DNA of 64,000 bases, from NCBI GenBank assembly GCA_963930955.1, contig OZ006967.1, forward strand, positions 496,001 to 560,000, given 5' to 3'. The position numbers were made by a program, and so were the translations under genes. The notes below the pieces were generated by a model. That model was given only the letters and a program-made list of their open reading frames with translations. It did no database searches and was not told where the DNA came from. The stretch comes from Scatomonas sp963930955. GTDB taxonomy: Bacteria > Bacillota > Clostridia > Lachnospirales > Lachnospiraceae. Positions 52,966 through 61,397 of the stretch are shown here, in pieces (the stretch's first letter is position 1; every line of letters starts with the position of its first letter).

Positions 52966-54277
52966 CCCATAGGCCCTCCTCAAAGTTGAATTTTTCAAAT
53001 CCTGAGCGCTGTTTGGGAGGCTCTATCTGGAAGATCCGGGTTTTGACCGGCATCGATGGAACTTCTTCCGGCTGTTCTGTCACATACTGATCCCGGCAGA
53101 AACTGTCTCTTCTCATCCAGGTGACATCGTGTGTGGTCAGGACTTTGCTGAGATCGGATGCGTAAATATAGAGGGTAAAGGAATCCCTCCGGATCCTGCA
53201 GGTCTTCTGAGTGTACCAATACGGGACGCCGAAGCGCCGCCCTTCATAATGGACAAATCCATCGAAAGAAATCTTTCTTTCCGGGCAGAGATAAAAGGCA
53301 AGTGCCTGTGTTTTTGTTAATACGGAAGCAACAGCCATGCAGTCTTCCCGATGCTTTTCACAGGGGATGCAGTCAACTGCTTTATGATACATGCTGTTCT
53401 GACGGTTGCACCATCCGATGGCTTCCAGATTCAATTCTGTGATCGTACCAAAAACTCTGCCGGCAAGAAAGTTATCTTTTACAAAGCGGATCAGGCGCTC
53501 CACTTTGCCTTTAGTGAAAGGATGCTTTGGCTTGCAGAGTTTTGTATGGAAACCGATTGTTTCCATGAACACTTTATAATCTTTCTGCCACAGCGGATGG
53601 CCTTCCGGATCCCGCCGGACTACGACGCTTTTCATGTTATCTGTCAGTATATAGCGTGGGATCCCCATATAAGTAAACGCATGGATCATCCCTATAAAGA
53701 GATTTTCCTGCCTGGCATTGGGAAAGAATTCAATATATCTTTCCCCGCAATGATGGCAGATCATAGCAAAACATGCAACCTTATAGGATGTACTAGTATC
53801 CGTATCTACCTGGACAAATCCCCAATCCATCTGATAGGATTCCCCAGGGTCAGTCTGATATCTGCGTCCCCGGTTCCCCTGAGGGGCAACGAGCTGACGT
53901 TTGGGCGGGACAAGATCCCGGTGATCAGCGATATAAGTTTTTACGGTTGTCAATCCGCCGGTATAGCCAGCCTCCTGTAGCCGCTCAAAGCATACTGAAG
54001 AATTCGTAACACCTTTTTGGAGCAGTCCATCAATGATACCGCTATATCCGGTCAGAATGGTAGCTGTTGCTTTTTGCCCTGTCCTGCCATGCGGAGTGAC
54101 AATAAAGTTATTTTCTTTTAATCGCCTTAGCCTGGATCTGCTGAGTCCGGTCCGGCGTTCCAGTTCTGCAAGATTAATTTTGGAAAGGCTGAAATTTTCG
54201 CCTTGTTCCTGCTTTATTTCGTTGATTGCTTGTGTTATGATTTCTTGTAAGTCATTACATGTAGCATCTTCGTGCAT
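52958..54277 (-). CDS. istA: IS21 transposase IstA
   Basis: Start set at 54277 (MHEDATCNDLQE), after AAGGAGGATTT. The 439-residue protein has an N-terminal helix-turn-helix and an rve-type DDE core: YQMDWGFVQVD, YILTDNMKSV and FTKGKVERLIRF. It is coupled to istB and appears intact. Confidence 0.94.
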   Translation of the reverse strand: MHEDATCNDLQEIITQAINEIKQEQGENFSLSKINLAELERRTGLSRSRLRRLKENNFIVTPHGRTGQKATATILTGYSGIIDGLLQKGVTNSSVCFERLQEAGYTGGLTTVKTYIADHRDLVPPKRQLVAPQGNRGRRYQTDPGESYQMDWGFVQVDTDTSTSYKVACFAMICHHCGERYIEFFPNARQENLFIGMIHAFTYMGIPRYILTDNMKSVVVRRDPEGHPLWQKDYKVFMETIGFHTKLCKPKHPFTKGKVERLIRFVKDNFLAGRVFGTITELNLEAIGWCNRQNSMYHKAVDCIPCEKHREDCMAVASVLTKTQALAFYLCPERKISFDGFVHYEGRRFGVPYWYTQKTCRIRRDSFTLYIYASDLSKVLTTHDVTWMRRDSFCRDQYVTEQPEEVPSMPVKTRIFQIEPPKQRSGFEKFNFEEGLWDE

Positions 54278-54485
54278 AAATCCTCCTTTTCTGATGCATT
54301 GGCTTATCATCAGTATAAGAGGATGAAGACCTGTATGTAATGGCTTTTTTAATTTGCCTAGGATTGGCTATTTTAGCCTGACACTAGATGGTTATTTTAA
54401 CCCGACGCTAATAATAGTGAATTACTCCAACTCGCAAAGGGCTGGAGTAATTTTAAATTTGAACGCATTATTATTTGGCGGTTAC

Positions 54486-54514
54486 TATATATCACGGATC
54501 CATTTGCCTGTCAA
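54486..54514 (-). promoter_or_regulatory. Consensus promoter cut off from the heme operon by IS66-1
   Basis: On the minus strand a perfect TTGACA (54509-54514), 17 bases, then TATATA (54486-54491). The -10 box lies inside the 8-base target duplication of IS66-1. Before insertion it would have pointed directly into the heme operon leader. It now fires into the right end of IS66-1. Confidence 0.75.
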
Positions 54515-54525
54515 TATTTTTCAGC

Positions 54526-54551
54526 AAAAAAGGGCTCCGAAGAGCCCTTTT
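54526..54551. terminator. Terminator of the HEPN gene, bidirectional
   Basis: Ten paired bases (AAAAGGGCTC with GAGCCCTTTT) around the loop CGAA, with T-runs on either strand. It lies 32 bases behind the HEPN stop. Confidence 0.9.
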
Positions 54552-54583
54552 CGAATCTTAATATTAGCCCCTTCCTTTTAATG

Positions 54584-55234
54584 TTACATTGGAGTATTAA
54601 ATTCATGCGAAAGTGATAAATACTTTTTTTCCATAACATGAACATTTAGAATTTCTGATATGTCCGACATTAATGATACAACAGTTTGAGAAAACTCAAC
54701 AATATGCTCCGACTCAACAGAGATGGAGTTATCACCATGTGCAATACGGTTTCTATAGTTGAGAAACTTATTAAGAGATGCCTTATATTTTTCTAACTGT
54801 TCACTATTAACTGCATATCTATTGCAGATATTCTGTAATTCAGCATAATCAACATTTGATCCGGTATCAATTTCTAATGGGAGCTGTACTGGCTCTGACA
54901 TCATATCTTGAATTTTCCTAACTAATCTCTTTTTCTTCTCAAAAGACTGGGGCGGTTGATGTAAGCTTAGTGAAGAAAATATGTGTTTTGTTGTTATGCT
55001 ATCATTTAAGTCAGAAAAACCAAGTTGTTGACTGTTGATTATCTTTACATACTCTTTAAAAGAGTTAACAATATAGCCCTCCCAAACCGCATATAAGGCA
55101 GGGATAGAATACTTCCTAGCAATAGCTTTTTTTCTTTCAGACAAATGAGACTGGACTGTTAATGATTTTAATATGGCAATCTCACCTAATCGCCAATTTA
55201 AATCGGAATTTATTGCTTCTTCAAAATCATTCAT
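54584..55234 (-). CDS. HEPN-domain putative ribonuclease (MAE_28990/MAE_18760-like)
   Basis: Start set at 55234 (MNDFEEAINSDLN), since GGAGAGAG precedes it and the ATG overlaps the DUF262 stop by eight bases. The 216-residue all-helical protein carries the HEPN RNase signature R-x4-H in YRNRIAHGD (Arg161, His166), and an N-terminal segment ALYAVWEGYIVNSFKEYV typical of this HEPN subgroup. Such proteins cleave RNA in defence or toxin-antitoxin systems. The base composition is much more AT-rich than the neighbouring genes, pointing to transfer. It is coupled to the DUF262 gene, which is now interrupted upstream. Confidence 0.78.
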   Translation of the reverse strand: MNDFEEAINSDLNWRLGEIAILKSLTVQSHLSERKKAIARKYSIPALYAVWEGYIVNSFKEYVKIINSQQLGFSDLNDSITTKHIFSSLSLHQPPQSFEKKKRLVRKIQDMMSEPVQLPLEIDTGSNVDYAELQNICNRYAVNSEQLEKYKASLNKFLNYRNRIAHGDNSISVESEHIVEFSQTVVSLMSDISEILNVHVMEKKYLSLSHEFNTPM

Positions 55235-55960
55235 GTGCACTCTCTCCAAATAGTTCAAGTGCCCGCTTGATTCTCCGTTTAGCTCTATTTTTGCTACTTG
55301 AAGCCACGCCAGAATTTTTTCTAAATTGGGCATCAATTTTTAATTGATTAATCACAGCACCTACTTTATCAGGATGGGCTTCATAAAAATCTAAATTTTC
55401 ACTTAAGCCGACCATCACCGCATCATAAAGACTAGAAGAACAAATTGTGCTATTATCAAAACGGAAAACAGATTTACCTATCGGTTGAAGTAACTTTAAG
55501 ACGCGGTAGAATTTGTCAGGTACTTCTTCTGAAATGTCCTCGTCTCTGTCTAGCTTTTCTTTTAAATAATTGGTCATGTACATTGAAATAGAGGCGTTTA
55601 CCATTTCCCAACTATCTACTAAACACGCATACCTAACTATTAATTCTTGATCGTATAACTCCAGTTTTTGACGAGCAGTGAGTGCTGTTAAGTTGATAAA
55701 AATTTCATTTTCAACTGCTTTATCAATAAATGCATACAAATTTTTTAGGCCACTTCGGAATACACAATTTCTTATTTCCTGATCCGTCAATGCAGCTCCA
55801 CCAGTATTCAGTCGACTAAACAGCTCATATCGCATATCCCATTGGCTGTCCCATTTTATAATCTCTATACGGCAAACTGAACGTTTAATATTTAAACGAT
55901 ACTTATTAGGCAAATTATCAATATTAAATCCGTCCAAGGTATCTAGCAAATCACCAGATA
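55227..55960 (-). pseudogene. DUF262 (GmrS-like) protein, C-terminal part, separated by IS66-2
   Basis: Residues 129-371 of the ancestral protein. It joins in frame to the fragment at 58868-59257 when IS66-2 and one copy of its 8-base duplication are removed: ...KWSLISG then DLLDTLDGFNID. It contains KRSVCRIEIIKW, ELFSRLNTGGAALTDQEIRNC and FNLT-like helices typical of the DUF262 C-terminal half. No start signal of its own; a GTG near 55976 inside the element end could produce a truncated peptide. AT-rich like the HEPN gene. Confidence 0.9.
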
Positions 55961-56148
55961 GTAAGCGCTTTATATTCACCCGGATAGCAAATCCGCAACT
56001 TTTGTGAGATACTTCAGATACTTGGAGTAATTCACTTCATATCTGGTTCTCAGAGTGTTACAAAAGCTGCACATCTTCTCTCTATATCGTTGGATGCGTT
56101 TGTTGCACCTGGTTACTCCAAAATCTCACATCAGAGGAGTTAAATGAA

Positions 56149-56508
56149 ATGAGTACAACTTCAAAGGAGGACCATTGGCTGGAGTTGATCACCCAGTGCA
56201 GATCCAGCGGTCTTACTGACCGCCAGTGGTGCATAGAAAACGGAATACCCGTCAGCACATTTTACTATCATGTCCGGGCCCTGCGCAAAAAAGCCTGTGC
56301 AGTCCCGGAAGCAGTGGATGCTTCCGCTCAGAAGCAGGAGGTTGTCCAGATCCCACTTTGGGAAACAGAACAGAATCCTTCCGATCACGTTGCTTTACCT
56401 GGCCCTTCGGTCTGCCTGGAAATGCAGGGCATCCGCGTTGAGATCCACGAACAGGCCGGGGCGGATGTGATCCGCAATACCCTGCTTGCCCTGCGGCAGC
56501 TTTGTTAG
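56149..56508 (+). CDS. tnpA: IS66 family accessory protein TnpA (IS66-2)
   Basis: A 119-residue Orf1 protein with ITQCRSSGLTDRQWCIENGIPVSTFYYHV near the N-terminus, the helix-turn-helix shared with the IS66-1 copy but otherwise divergent. Its stop overlaps the tnpB start. Confidence 0.9.
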   Translation: MSTTSKEDHWLELITQCRSSGLTDRQWCIENGIPVSTFYYHVRALRKKACAVPEAVDASAQKQEVVQIPLWETEQNPSDHVALPGPSVCLEMQGIRVEIHEQAGADVIRNTLLALRQLC

Positions 56509-56855
56509 GCGAACTGTCCGGCGTAGCAAAATTCTTCCTGGTGACAGGTTATACCGACATGCGCAAGAGCATTGATGGCTTAATGGCGGTCGTCAGGGAT
56601 ACTTATGAATTAGATCCTTACAGCAACTCCCTGTTCCTTTTCTGTGGAAGACGCTGCGACCGGATAAAAGCGCTGCATTTCGAAAAAGATGGGTTCTGCC
56701 TCTATTATAAACGTTTGGATAATGGCCGGTTCCAATGGCCGCGGGATTCTTCGGAAGTAAGGAACCTCAGCCGCCAGGAATACCGCTGGCTCCTGGAAGG
56801 GCTGTCGATCGACCAGCCAAAAGCGATCCGCCCTGCCAGAAAGAAGGAGTTCTGA
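56502..56855 (+). CDS. tnpB: IS66 family accessory protein TnpB (IS66-2)
   Basis: A 117-residue Orf2 protein starting with TTG inside the tnpA end. It has VTGYTDMRKSIDGLMAVV and LFLFCGRRCDRIKALHFEKDGFCLYYKRL, the diagnostic family segments. Confidence 0.93.
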   Translation: MLGELSGVAKFFLVTGYTDMRKSIDGLMAVVRDTYELDPYSNSLFLFCGRRCDRIKALHFEKDGFCLYYKRLDNGRFQWPRDSSEVRNLSRQEYRWLLEGLSIDQPKAIRPARKKEF

Positions 56856-57156
56856 CCTTTGTGCAAAAGAGAGAAAATTTTCCTTTCTCCTGCAGGGCTG
56901 GGAAAATACAGCGGATGACTTATCCACAGGATCACGGAACTGTCCGGGAAACAGGGAGGATAACTGCCCCTGATTTTTACGGATTGCTGCCCGCACGTGG
57001 AAAACGGGGCGTTTTGCCCGGGCAGATGCCTGCAAAAACAACCCGTCTTCCACATTTCCCCTCCGTCAAAATGACGGAGGCACTATGGCAGCGGATTCGC
57101 TTTTCTGCCGGATTTACGGTATAATAGGAACCAGTGAAAAGAAAGGTGGTTTCCGG

Positions 57157-58794
57157 ATGCCGCAGTCAGAAATGGAAGCGCTCATACAGCTTCAGAAAGA
57201 GACAATAGAATCCCTGCGCCAGTTGGTGGACAGCCAGCGTCTTACGATCGAGCAGATGGCCAAAAGCCATGAGGAGCAGACCGCACAGCTGAACCAGACG
57301 ATCGCGAACCTGAATGAAACGGTCGAATATCTGAAGAAAAAGCTGTTCGCATCTTCCAGTGAAAAAGCAAAGAAAGATGCATTTCCCGGGCAACTGGATC
57401 TGTTCAATGAGGCGGAAGCTGCTTCGGATCCTTCTGTTCCGGAACCGGCTCTTGAAGAGGCCGTTGGCGGTTATAATCGCAAAGCAAGGAAACCGAAGGC
57501 TACCAGGGAAGAGATCCTTGCAGGGCTGCCTGTGACCGAAATCCCCTGCACGGTGCCGGACGAGGACAGGAACTGTCCCTACTGCGACACCCCGATGGCA
57601 GTCATCGGGAAAAAGATTGTCCGTGAAGAGCTGCGGATCATCCCCGCGAAAGTGGAACGGATCCAGTATGTCCAGGAGGTCCTGGGCTGTCCGGAATGTA
57701 AAAAAGACGGTGCTTCTGTAATCGTTGGGGCGGAAACCCCAAGCCCGCTGCTGAAGCATAGTCTCGCATCTCCATCCACAGTTGCTTACGTGATGTACCA
57801 GAAGTATGTGAACAGTGTCCCGCTTTACCGGCAGGAGACAGACTGGAAACAGCTGGGAGTGAAGCTTCCCAGGGCAACTCTGGCGAACTGGGTCATCAAA
57901 TGCGGTATAGATTATCTGGAGCCGGTGTATGAACGGCTTCACCAGCATCTGCTGGAGAGGGACATCATCCATGCGGATGAAACACCCTGCCAGGTACTGA
58001 AGGAGGAAGGGAAAACGGCACAGTCCAAGTCCTATATGTGGCTGTATGGCTCTGGAAATGACGGGCTGCCGCCGATCCGTCTGTATGATTACCAGCCCAG
58101 CCGGGGCGGATATCATGCGGAAGAATTCCTGAAAGGATTTTCAGGATACCTTACCTGTGATGGTTTTGGCGGTTATAATAAGCTGAAGGATGTCATCCGC
58201 TGCGGCTGCCTTGCCCATATGAGACGGTACTGGCATGATGCACTTCCCGGGAAATCGAAGAAATCCCCGGATAAGACTCCGGCAGAGATCGGTTTCGATT
58301 ACTGCAGCCAGTTATTCGAACTGGAAAAGGAGTATGCGGATCTGGATGCCGATACACGGAAAGCCAAGCGTCTTGAGACAGAGCCTGCCATATGGGAGGC
58401 TTACTGGTCATGGCTTGAAACAGTGAACCCAGCTGGCGGAAGCCGTCTGGCCAAAGCGGTGACCTATGCGAAAAACCAGAAGCCATATATGGAGAACTAC
58501 CTGTTGGATGGGCGGTGCTCCATATCGAACAATATCGCAGAAAATATCGCCCGTCCCTATGCGGTAGGGCGGAAAAACTTCCTGTTCCATGATACTGTAA
58601 AAGGCGCCCGGGCCAGTTCCATCATTTACAGTTTAGTAGAAACTGCAAAACTCAACACTCTGAACATCTACGCATATCTGGAGACTGTACTGCTCTATAT
58701 GCCGGACTACAAAAATGAGCCCGAAGGTATAGAAGAGCTGATGCCATGGTCTGACATGATACAGCAGAGATGCCGGATCAGATCGAAAAGTTGA
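57157..58794 (+). CDS. tnpC: IS66 family transposase TnpC (IS66-2)
   Basis: Start set at 57157 (MPQSEMEALIQLQ), preceded by AAGGTGG. The 545-residue DDE transposase has a long N-terminal coiled coil, LFASSSEKAKKD, CPYCDTPM...LGCPEC zinc-finger-like cysteines, HADETPCQVLKE, LTCDGFGGYNKL and NNIAENIARPYAVGRKNFLF. All expected catalytic residues are visible, so it looks active. Confidence 0.95.
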   Translation: MPQSEMEALIQLQKETIESLRQLVDSQRLTIEQMAKSHEEQTAQLNQTIANLNETVEYLKKKLFASSSEKAKKDAFPGQLDLFNEAEAASDPSVPEPALEEAVGGYNRKARKPKATREEILAGLPVTEIPCTVPDEDRNCPYCDTPMAVIGKKIVREELRIIPAKVERIQYVQEVLGCPECKKDGASVIVGAETPSPLLKHSLASPSTVAYVMYQKYVNSVPLYRQETDWKQLGVKLPRATLANWVIKCGIDYLEPVYERLHQHLLERDIIHADETPCQVLKEEGKTAQSKSYMWLYGSGNDGLPPIRLYDYQPSRGGYHAEEFLKGFSGYLTCDGFGGYNKLKDVIRCGCLAHMRRYWHDALPGKSKKSPDKTPAEIGFDYCSQLFELEKEYADLDADTRKAKRLETEPAIWEAYWSWLETVNPAGGSRLAKAVTYAKNQKPYMENYLLDGRCSISNNIAENIARPYAVGRKNFLFHDTVKGARASSIIYSLVETAKLNTLNIYAYLETVLLYMPDYKNEPEGIEELMPWSDMIQQRCRIRSKS

Positions 58795-58867
58795 AGTTGG
58801 AGTCTTTTACTTCAACTATAGTGGAATACCTTGTAAAAAGATATCCATTATTTTATTGAGCGCTTAC

Positions 58868-59257
58868 ACCAGATATTAAACTCCACTTGTTAATTTCTGG
58901 ATTATCCGTTTTCAAAATTCCAAAAAAGGAGAGAACTGTCGAAATTCTTTGTAGTCCATCTACCAGTTCCCAACGGCCATCATTATCTTCTGCTACAAAA
59001 ATCGGAGGTATAGGAATGCCAAGCAAAATGGATTCTATAAATTTTGTCTTTTGTTCGATAGTCCATCGAAATAACCTTTGAAATTCAGGAGAAATAATTA
59101 TTTCCCCCTGTTCATACATGTTCATTATTTCGCCAAAAGACATATCCATTCTATCGGTGGTTAGACTATTCCGTAGCTCCTGGACTTGAGATTCAAGCTC
59201 GTTAACCGGTGCGGGAACATCTTCCTCCGAAAACATTGTAATTTTTATATCTTTCAT
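58868..59257 (-). pseudogene. DUF262 (GmrS-like) protein, N-terminal part, interrupted by IS66-2
   Basis: The first 130 residues of the ancestral 371-residue protein, with its own GAGG ribosome site and promoter. It has the DUF262 ParB-like core: ISPEFQRLFRWTIEQKTKFIESILLGIP and the catalytic-type loop LVDGLQRIS (Asp100-Arg104). After Gly130 the frame enters IS66-2 and stops after four foreign residues at 58853. DUF262 domains occur in GmrSD type IV restriction and in many defence operons. The gene and its HEPN partner probably formed one two-gene system. Confidence 0.9.
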
Positions 59258-59298
59258 AATGCATCCTCTATTCTGTTATCTGTCTGTGTATATATTAA

Positions 59299-59327
59299 AT
59301 TTTACACGTTCACATACCTAAAATCAA
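59299..59327 (-). promoter_or_regulatory. Promoter of the DUF262-HEPN operon
   Basis: On the minus strand TTGATT (59322-59327), 17 bases, TAAAAT (59299-59304), about 40 bases before the DUF262 start. Confidence 0.6.
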
Positions 59328-59668
59328 TATAGCGATCAAAGAATATGAAGCCATTAACTCAACCACACAATCAAACAAAACGTGTCCAACGGGACTATGG
59401 GCAGCGTTTTCATATATCCAAATAAGCCTGCAAAAACTTTCAGCGGTCTTTTTTGTGTCCTAAAACAGGGAACCATCTGCTTTTCTCTTTTGATTATAAG
59501 AGAAAAACTATATAAAATCCATAAAAAGGTTCAGATAAACCTTTCACAATGCCTTTATTTATAAAGAAAAACCTAGGTAGAAGTTAGTTTTTCATTCAAC
59601 CAAAAAATCCGGTAAAAATTTTGTAGCCTGCTCAAACACCGGAACATCGACTCTCCCGCTGTTTCCGA

Positions 59669-59738
59669 TTGACATCCTCCCCGGAATGCGATAGGATTTT
59701 TTCATACGAGAAAGCAGAAGTCCTCTTGAAAGGACTTC
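59669..59738 (+). promoter_or_regulatory. NhaC-gene promoter and leader hairpin
   Basis: TTGACA (59669-59674), 17 bases, TAGGAT (59692-59697). In the leader, arms GAAGTCCT (59717-59724) and AGGACTTC (59731-59738) form an 8-bp hairpin about 25 bases before the start codon, which could modulate expression. Confidence 0.65.
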
Positions 59739-59763
59739 CGCAGAAAAAAGAGGAAGAAAGAGT

Positions 59764-61374
59764 ATGGATAAGAACAAACGAAAGGCTCTGATCACTGCCG
59801 CCGCCATCGGCGTGGTAGCGGTCGTTCTGATCATTGCCGCCTGCACCACCACCGCGGACAGCGTGCAGGCTACCTTCTGGGGGCTGGTCCCGCCTGTGGT
59901 AGCCATCAGTCTGGCTCTGCTCACCAAGGAAGTATACAGTTCTCTGTTTATCGGGATCCTGACAGGCGCGCTTCTTTATACCGGGTTTAACCTGGAGGAT
60001 ACCCTGAACCATGTATTCTCCGGAGGCATCGTCAAAGTCCTCTCCGATACAGGGAACCTGGGGATCCTGGTATTTCTGGTGATCCTGGGGACAATGGTAA
60101 GCCTTATGAACAGAGCTGGCGGCTCCGCTGCCTTCGGCCGCTGGGCTTCCAAAAAGATCAAATCCAGGGTAGGCGCCCAGCTGGCCACCATTGTCCTGGG
60201 CGTACTGATCTTTATCGACGACTATTTTAACTGCCTGACGGTGGGCAGCGTCATGCGCCCCGTAACGGATAAGCACCGGATCTCCCGGGCAAAGCTGGCC
60301 TATCTGATCGACGCCACGGCAGCGCCGGTCTGCATCATCGCTCCTATCTCTTCCTGGGCGGCAGCGGTTTCCGGCTTTGTGGAGGGAGAAGACGGGCTGG
60401 CCCTGTTTATCCAGGCCATCCCCTTTAATTTCTACGCCCTTCTGACCATTGCCATGATGATCGGCCTGGCCGTCATGAAAATTGATTACGGCCCCATGGA
60501 GCTTCACGAGCGCAACGCTCTGCGGGGAGACCTTTATACTACCCCGGACCGGCCCTACGCCACAGAAGAGCAGGGAGTGACCAATCTCAGCGGCAAAGTA
60601 GCGGATCTGCTGATCCCCATCCTCGCTCTGATCATCTGCTGCATCGGCGGCATGCTGTACACCGGCGGCTTTTTCTCCGGCACCAGCCTGGTAGACGCCT
60701 TTGCCGGAAGCAACGCTTCCGTGGGACTGATGCTGGGATCTTTTCTGGCTCTGGTGATCACGATCATTCTTTTTATGATCCGCCGGGTGCTGACTTTTGA
60801 GAAATGCATGGCCTGTCTGCCGGAAGGTTTCAAGGCCATGGTTCCGGCCATCCTGATCCTGACCTTTGCCTGGACCCTGAAGTCCATGACGGATGATCTG
60901 GCCGCCGGCGCTTTTGTGGCAGAGATCGTAAAGGGCTCCACCGCAGGACTGATGAATTTCCTGCCGGCTATTATCTTCCTGATCGGCTGCCTGCTGTCTT
61001 TTGCCACCGGCACCTCCTGGGGAACCTTCGGTATTCTGATCCCCATTGTAGTAGAGGCCTTTCAGCACACCGACCACCGGATGATGATCATCGCCATTTC
61101 CGCCTGCATGGCGGGAGCGGTCTGCGGAGATCACTGTTCTCCGATCTCGGACACTACTATTATGTCCTCTGCCGGGGCGCAGTGCAATCATGTGAACCAC
61201 GTGTCCACCCAGCTGCCCTACGCCGCCACTGCCGCGCTGATCTCTTTTGCGTGCTACCTTGTGGCCGGCTTTACCAAGAGCGCTCTGATCTCCCTGCCCT
61301 TCGGACTGCTGGTTCTGTTTTTGCTCCTGTTCCTGATTAAAAGAAGCCGCCGCAGCAATTTCCGCGGTCTCTGA
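59764..61374 (+). CDS. Na+/H+ antiporter, NhaC family
   Basis: A 536-residue polytopic protein with about 12-13 membrane helices. Landmarks of the NhaC/YheL-like family are IFIDDYFNCLTVGSVMRPVTDKHRISRAKLAYLID, PICIIAPISSWAAAVSG-like segment, FATGTSWGTFGILIPIV and AGAVCGDHCSPISDTTIMSSAGAQCNH. These conserved polar membrane stretches carry the ion-coupling residues. It could exchange sodium or an organic anion; the family includes malate/lactate exchangers. The TraX-like gene follows closely. Confidence 0.88.
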   Translation: MDKNKRKALITAAAIGVVAVVLIIAACTTTADSVQATFWGLVPPVVAISLALLTKEVYSSLFIGILTGALLYTGFNLEDTLNHVFSGGIVKVLSDTGNLGILVFLVILGTMVSLMNRAGGSAAFGRWASKKIKSRVGAQLATIVLGVLIFIDDYFNCLTVGSVMRPVTDKHRISRAKLAYLIDATAAPVCIIAPISSWAAAVSGFVEGEDGLALFIQAIPFNFYALLTIAMMIGLAVMKIDYGPMELHERNALRGDLYTTPDRPYATEEQGVTNLSGKVADLLIPILALIICCIGGMLYTGGFFSGTSLVDAFAGSNASVGLMLGSFLALVITIILFMIRRVLTFEKCMACLPEGFKAMVPAILILTFAWTLKSMTDDLAAGAFVAEIVKGSTAGLMNFLPAIIFLIGCLLSFATGTSWGTFGILIPIVVEAFQHTDHRMMIIAISACMAGAVCGDHCSPISDTTIMSSAGAQCNHVNHVSTQLPYAATAALISFACYLVAGFTKSALISLPFGLLVLFLLLFLIKRSRRSNFRGL

Positions 61375-61397
61375 TCCTGGTGAAAGAAGGTGAATCC

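Larger units (their letters stand above)
52065..54414 (-). mobile_element. IS21-family element nested in IS66-1
   Basis: The ends are inverted: TTAGCGTC near 52067 and GACGCTAA near 54405-54412. The flanks carry the 4-base direct repeat ATAG (52061-52064 and 54415-54418). The element contains istA and istB on the minus strand. It inserted between tnpC and the right end of IS66-1. Confidence 0.88.
49450..54485 (+). mobile_element. IS66-family element IS66-1, carrying a nested IS21
   Basis: The ends are inverted: GTAACCGCCAAATA at 49450-49463 and its complement at 54472-54485. Both sides are flanked by the same 8 bases, TATATATC (49442-49449 and 54486-54493), the target duplication size of IS66. 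Inside are tnpA, tnpB and tnpC in order. Removing the IS21 (52065-54414 plus a 4-base duplication) leaves an element of about 2.68 kb, normal for the family. Confidence 0.95.
55961..58867 (+). mobile_element. IS66-family element IS66-2, inserted in the DUF262 gene
   Basis: A 2907-base element with inverted ends beginning GTAAGCGCT (55961-55969 and the complement at 58859-58867). It is flanked by a perfect 8-base duplication ACCAGATA (55953-55960 and 58868-58875). It contains tnpA, tnpB and tnpC. The ends and proteins differ clearly from IS66-1, so the two are separate insertions and not arms of a composite transposon. Confidence 0.96.
59258..59763. other. 506-base divergent spacer between DUF262 and nhaC-type genes
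   Basis: AT-rich, no convincing gene. It holds the promoters of both flanking genes and a small dyad AAAGGTT/AACCTTT at 59525-59544. A short open frame at 59382-59564 has no ribosome site and is not called. Confidence 0.6.

Noticed and set aside
49450..58867. Composite transposon bounded by two IS66 copies carrying the HEPN region
   Set aside because: The two IS66 elements have different ends and divergent proteins, and each has its own perfect target duplication, so they inserted independently.
59382..59564. Short open frame of 60 codons upstream of the antiporter gene
   Set aside because: No ribosome site, no family resemblance and located in AT-rich promoter DNA.
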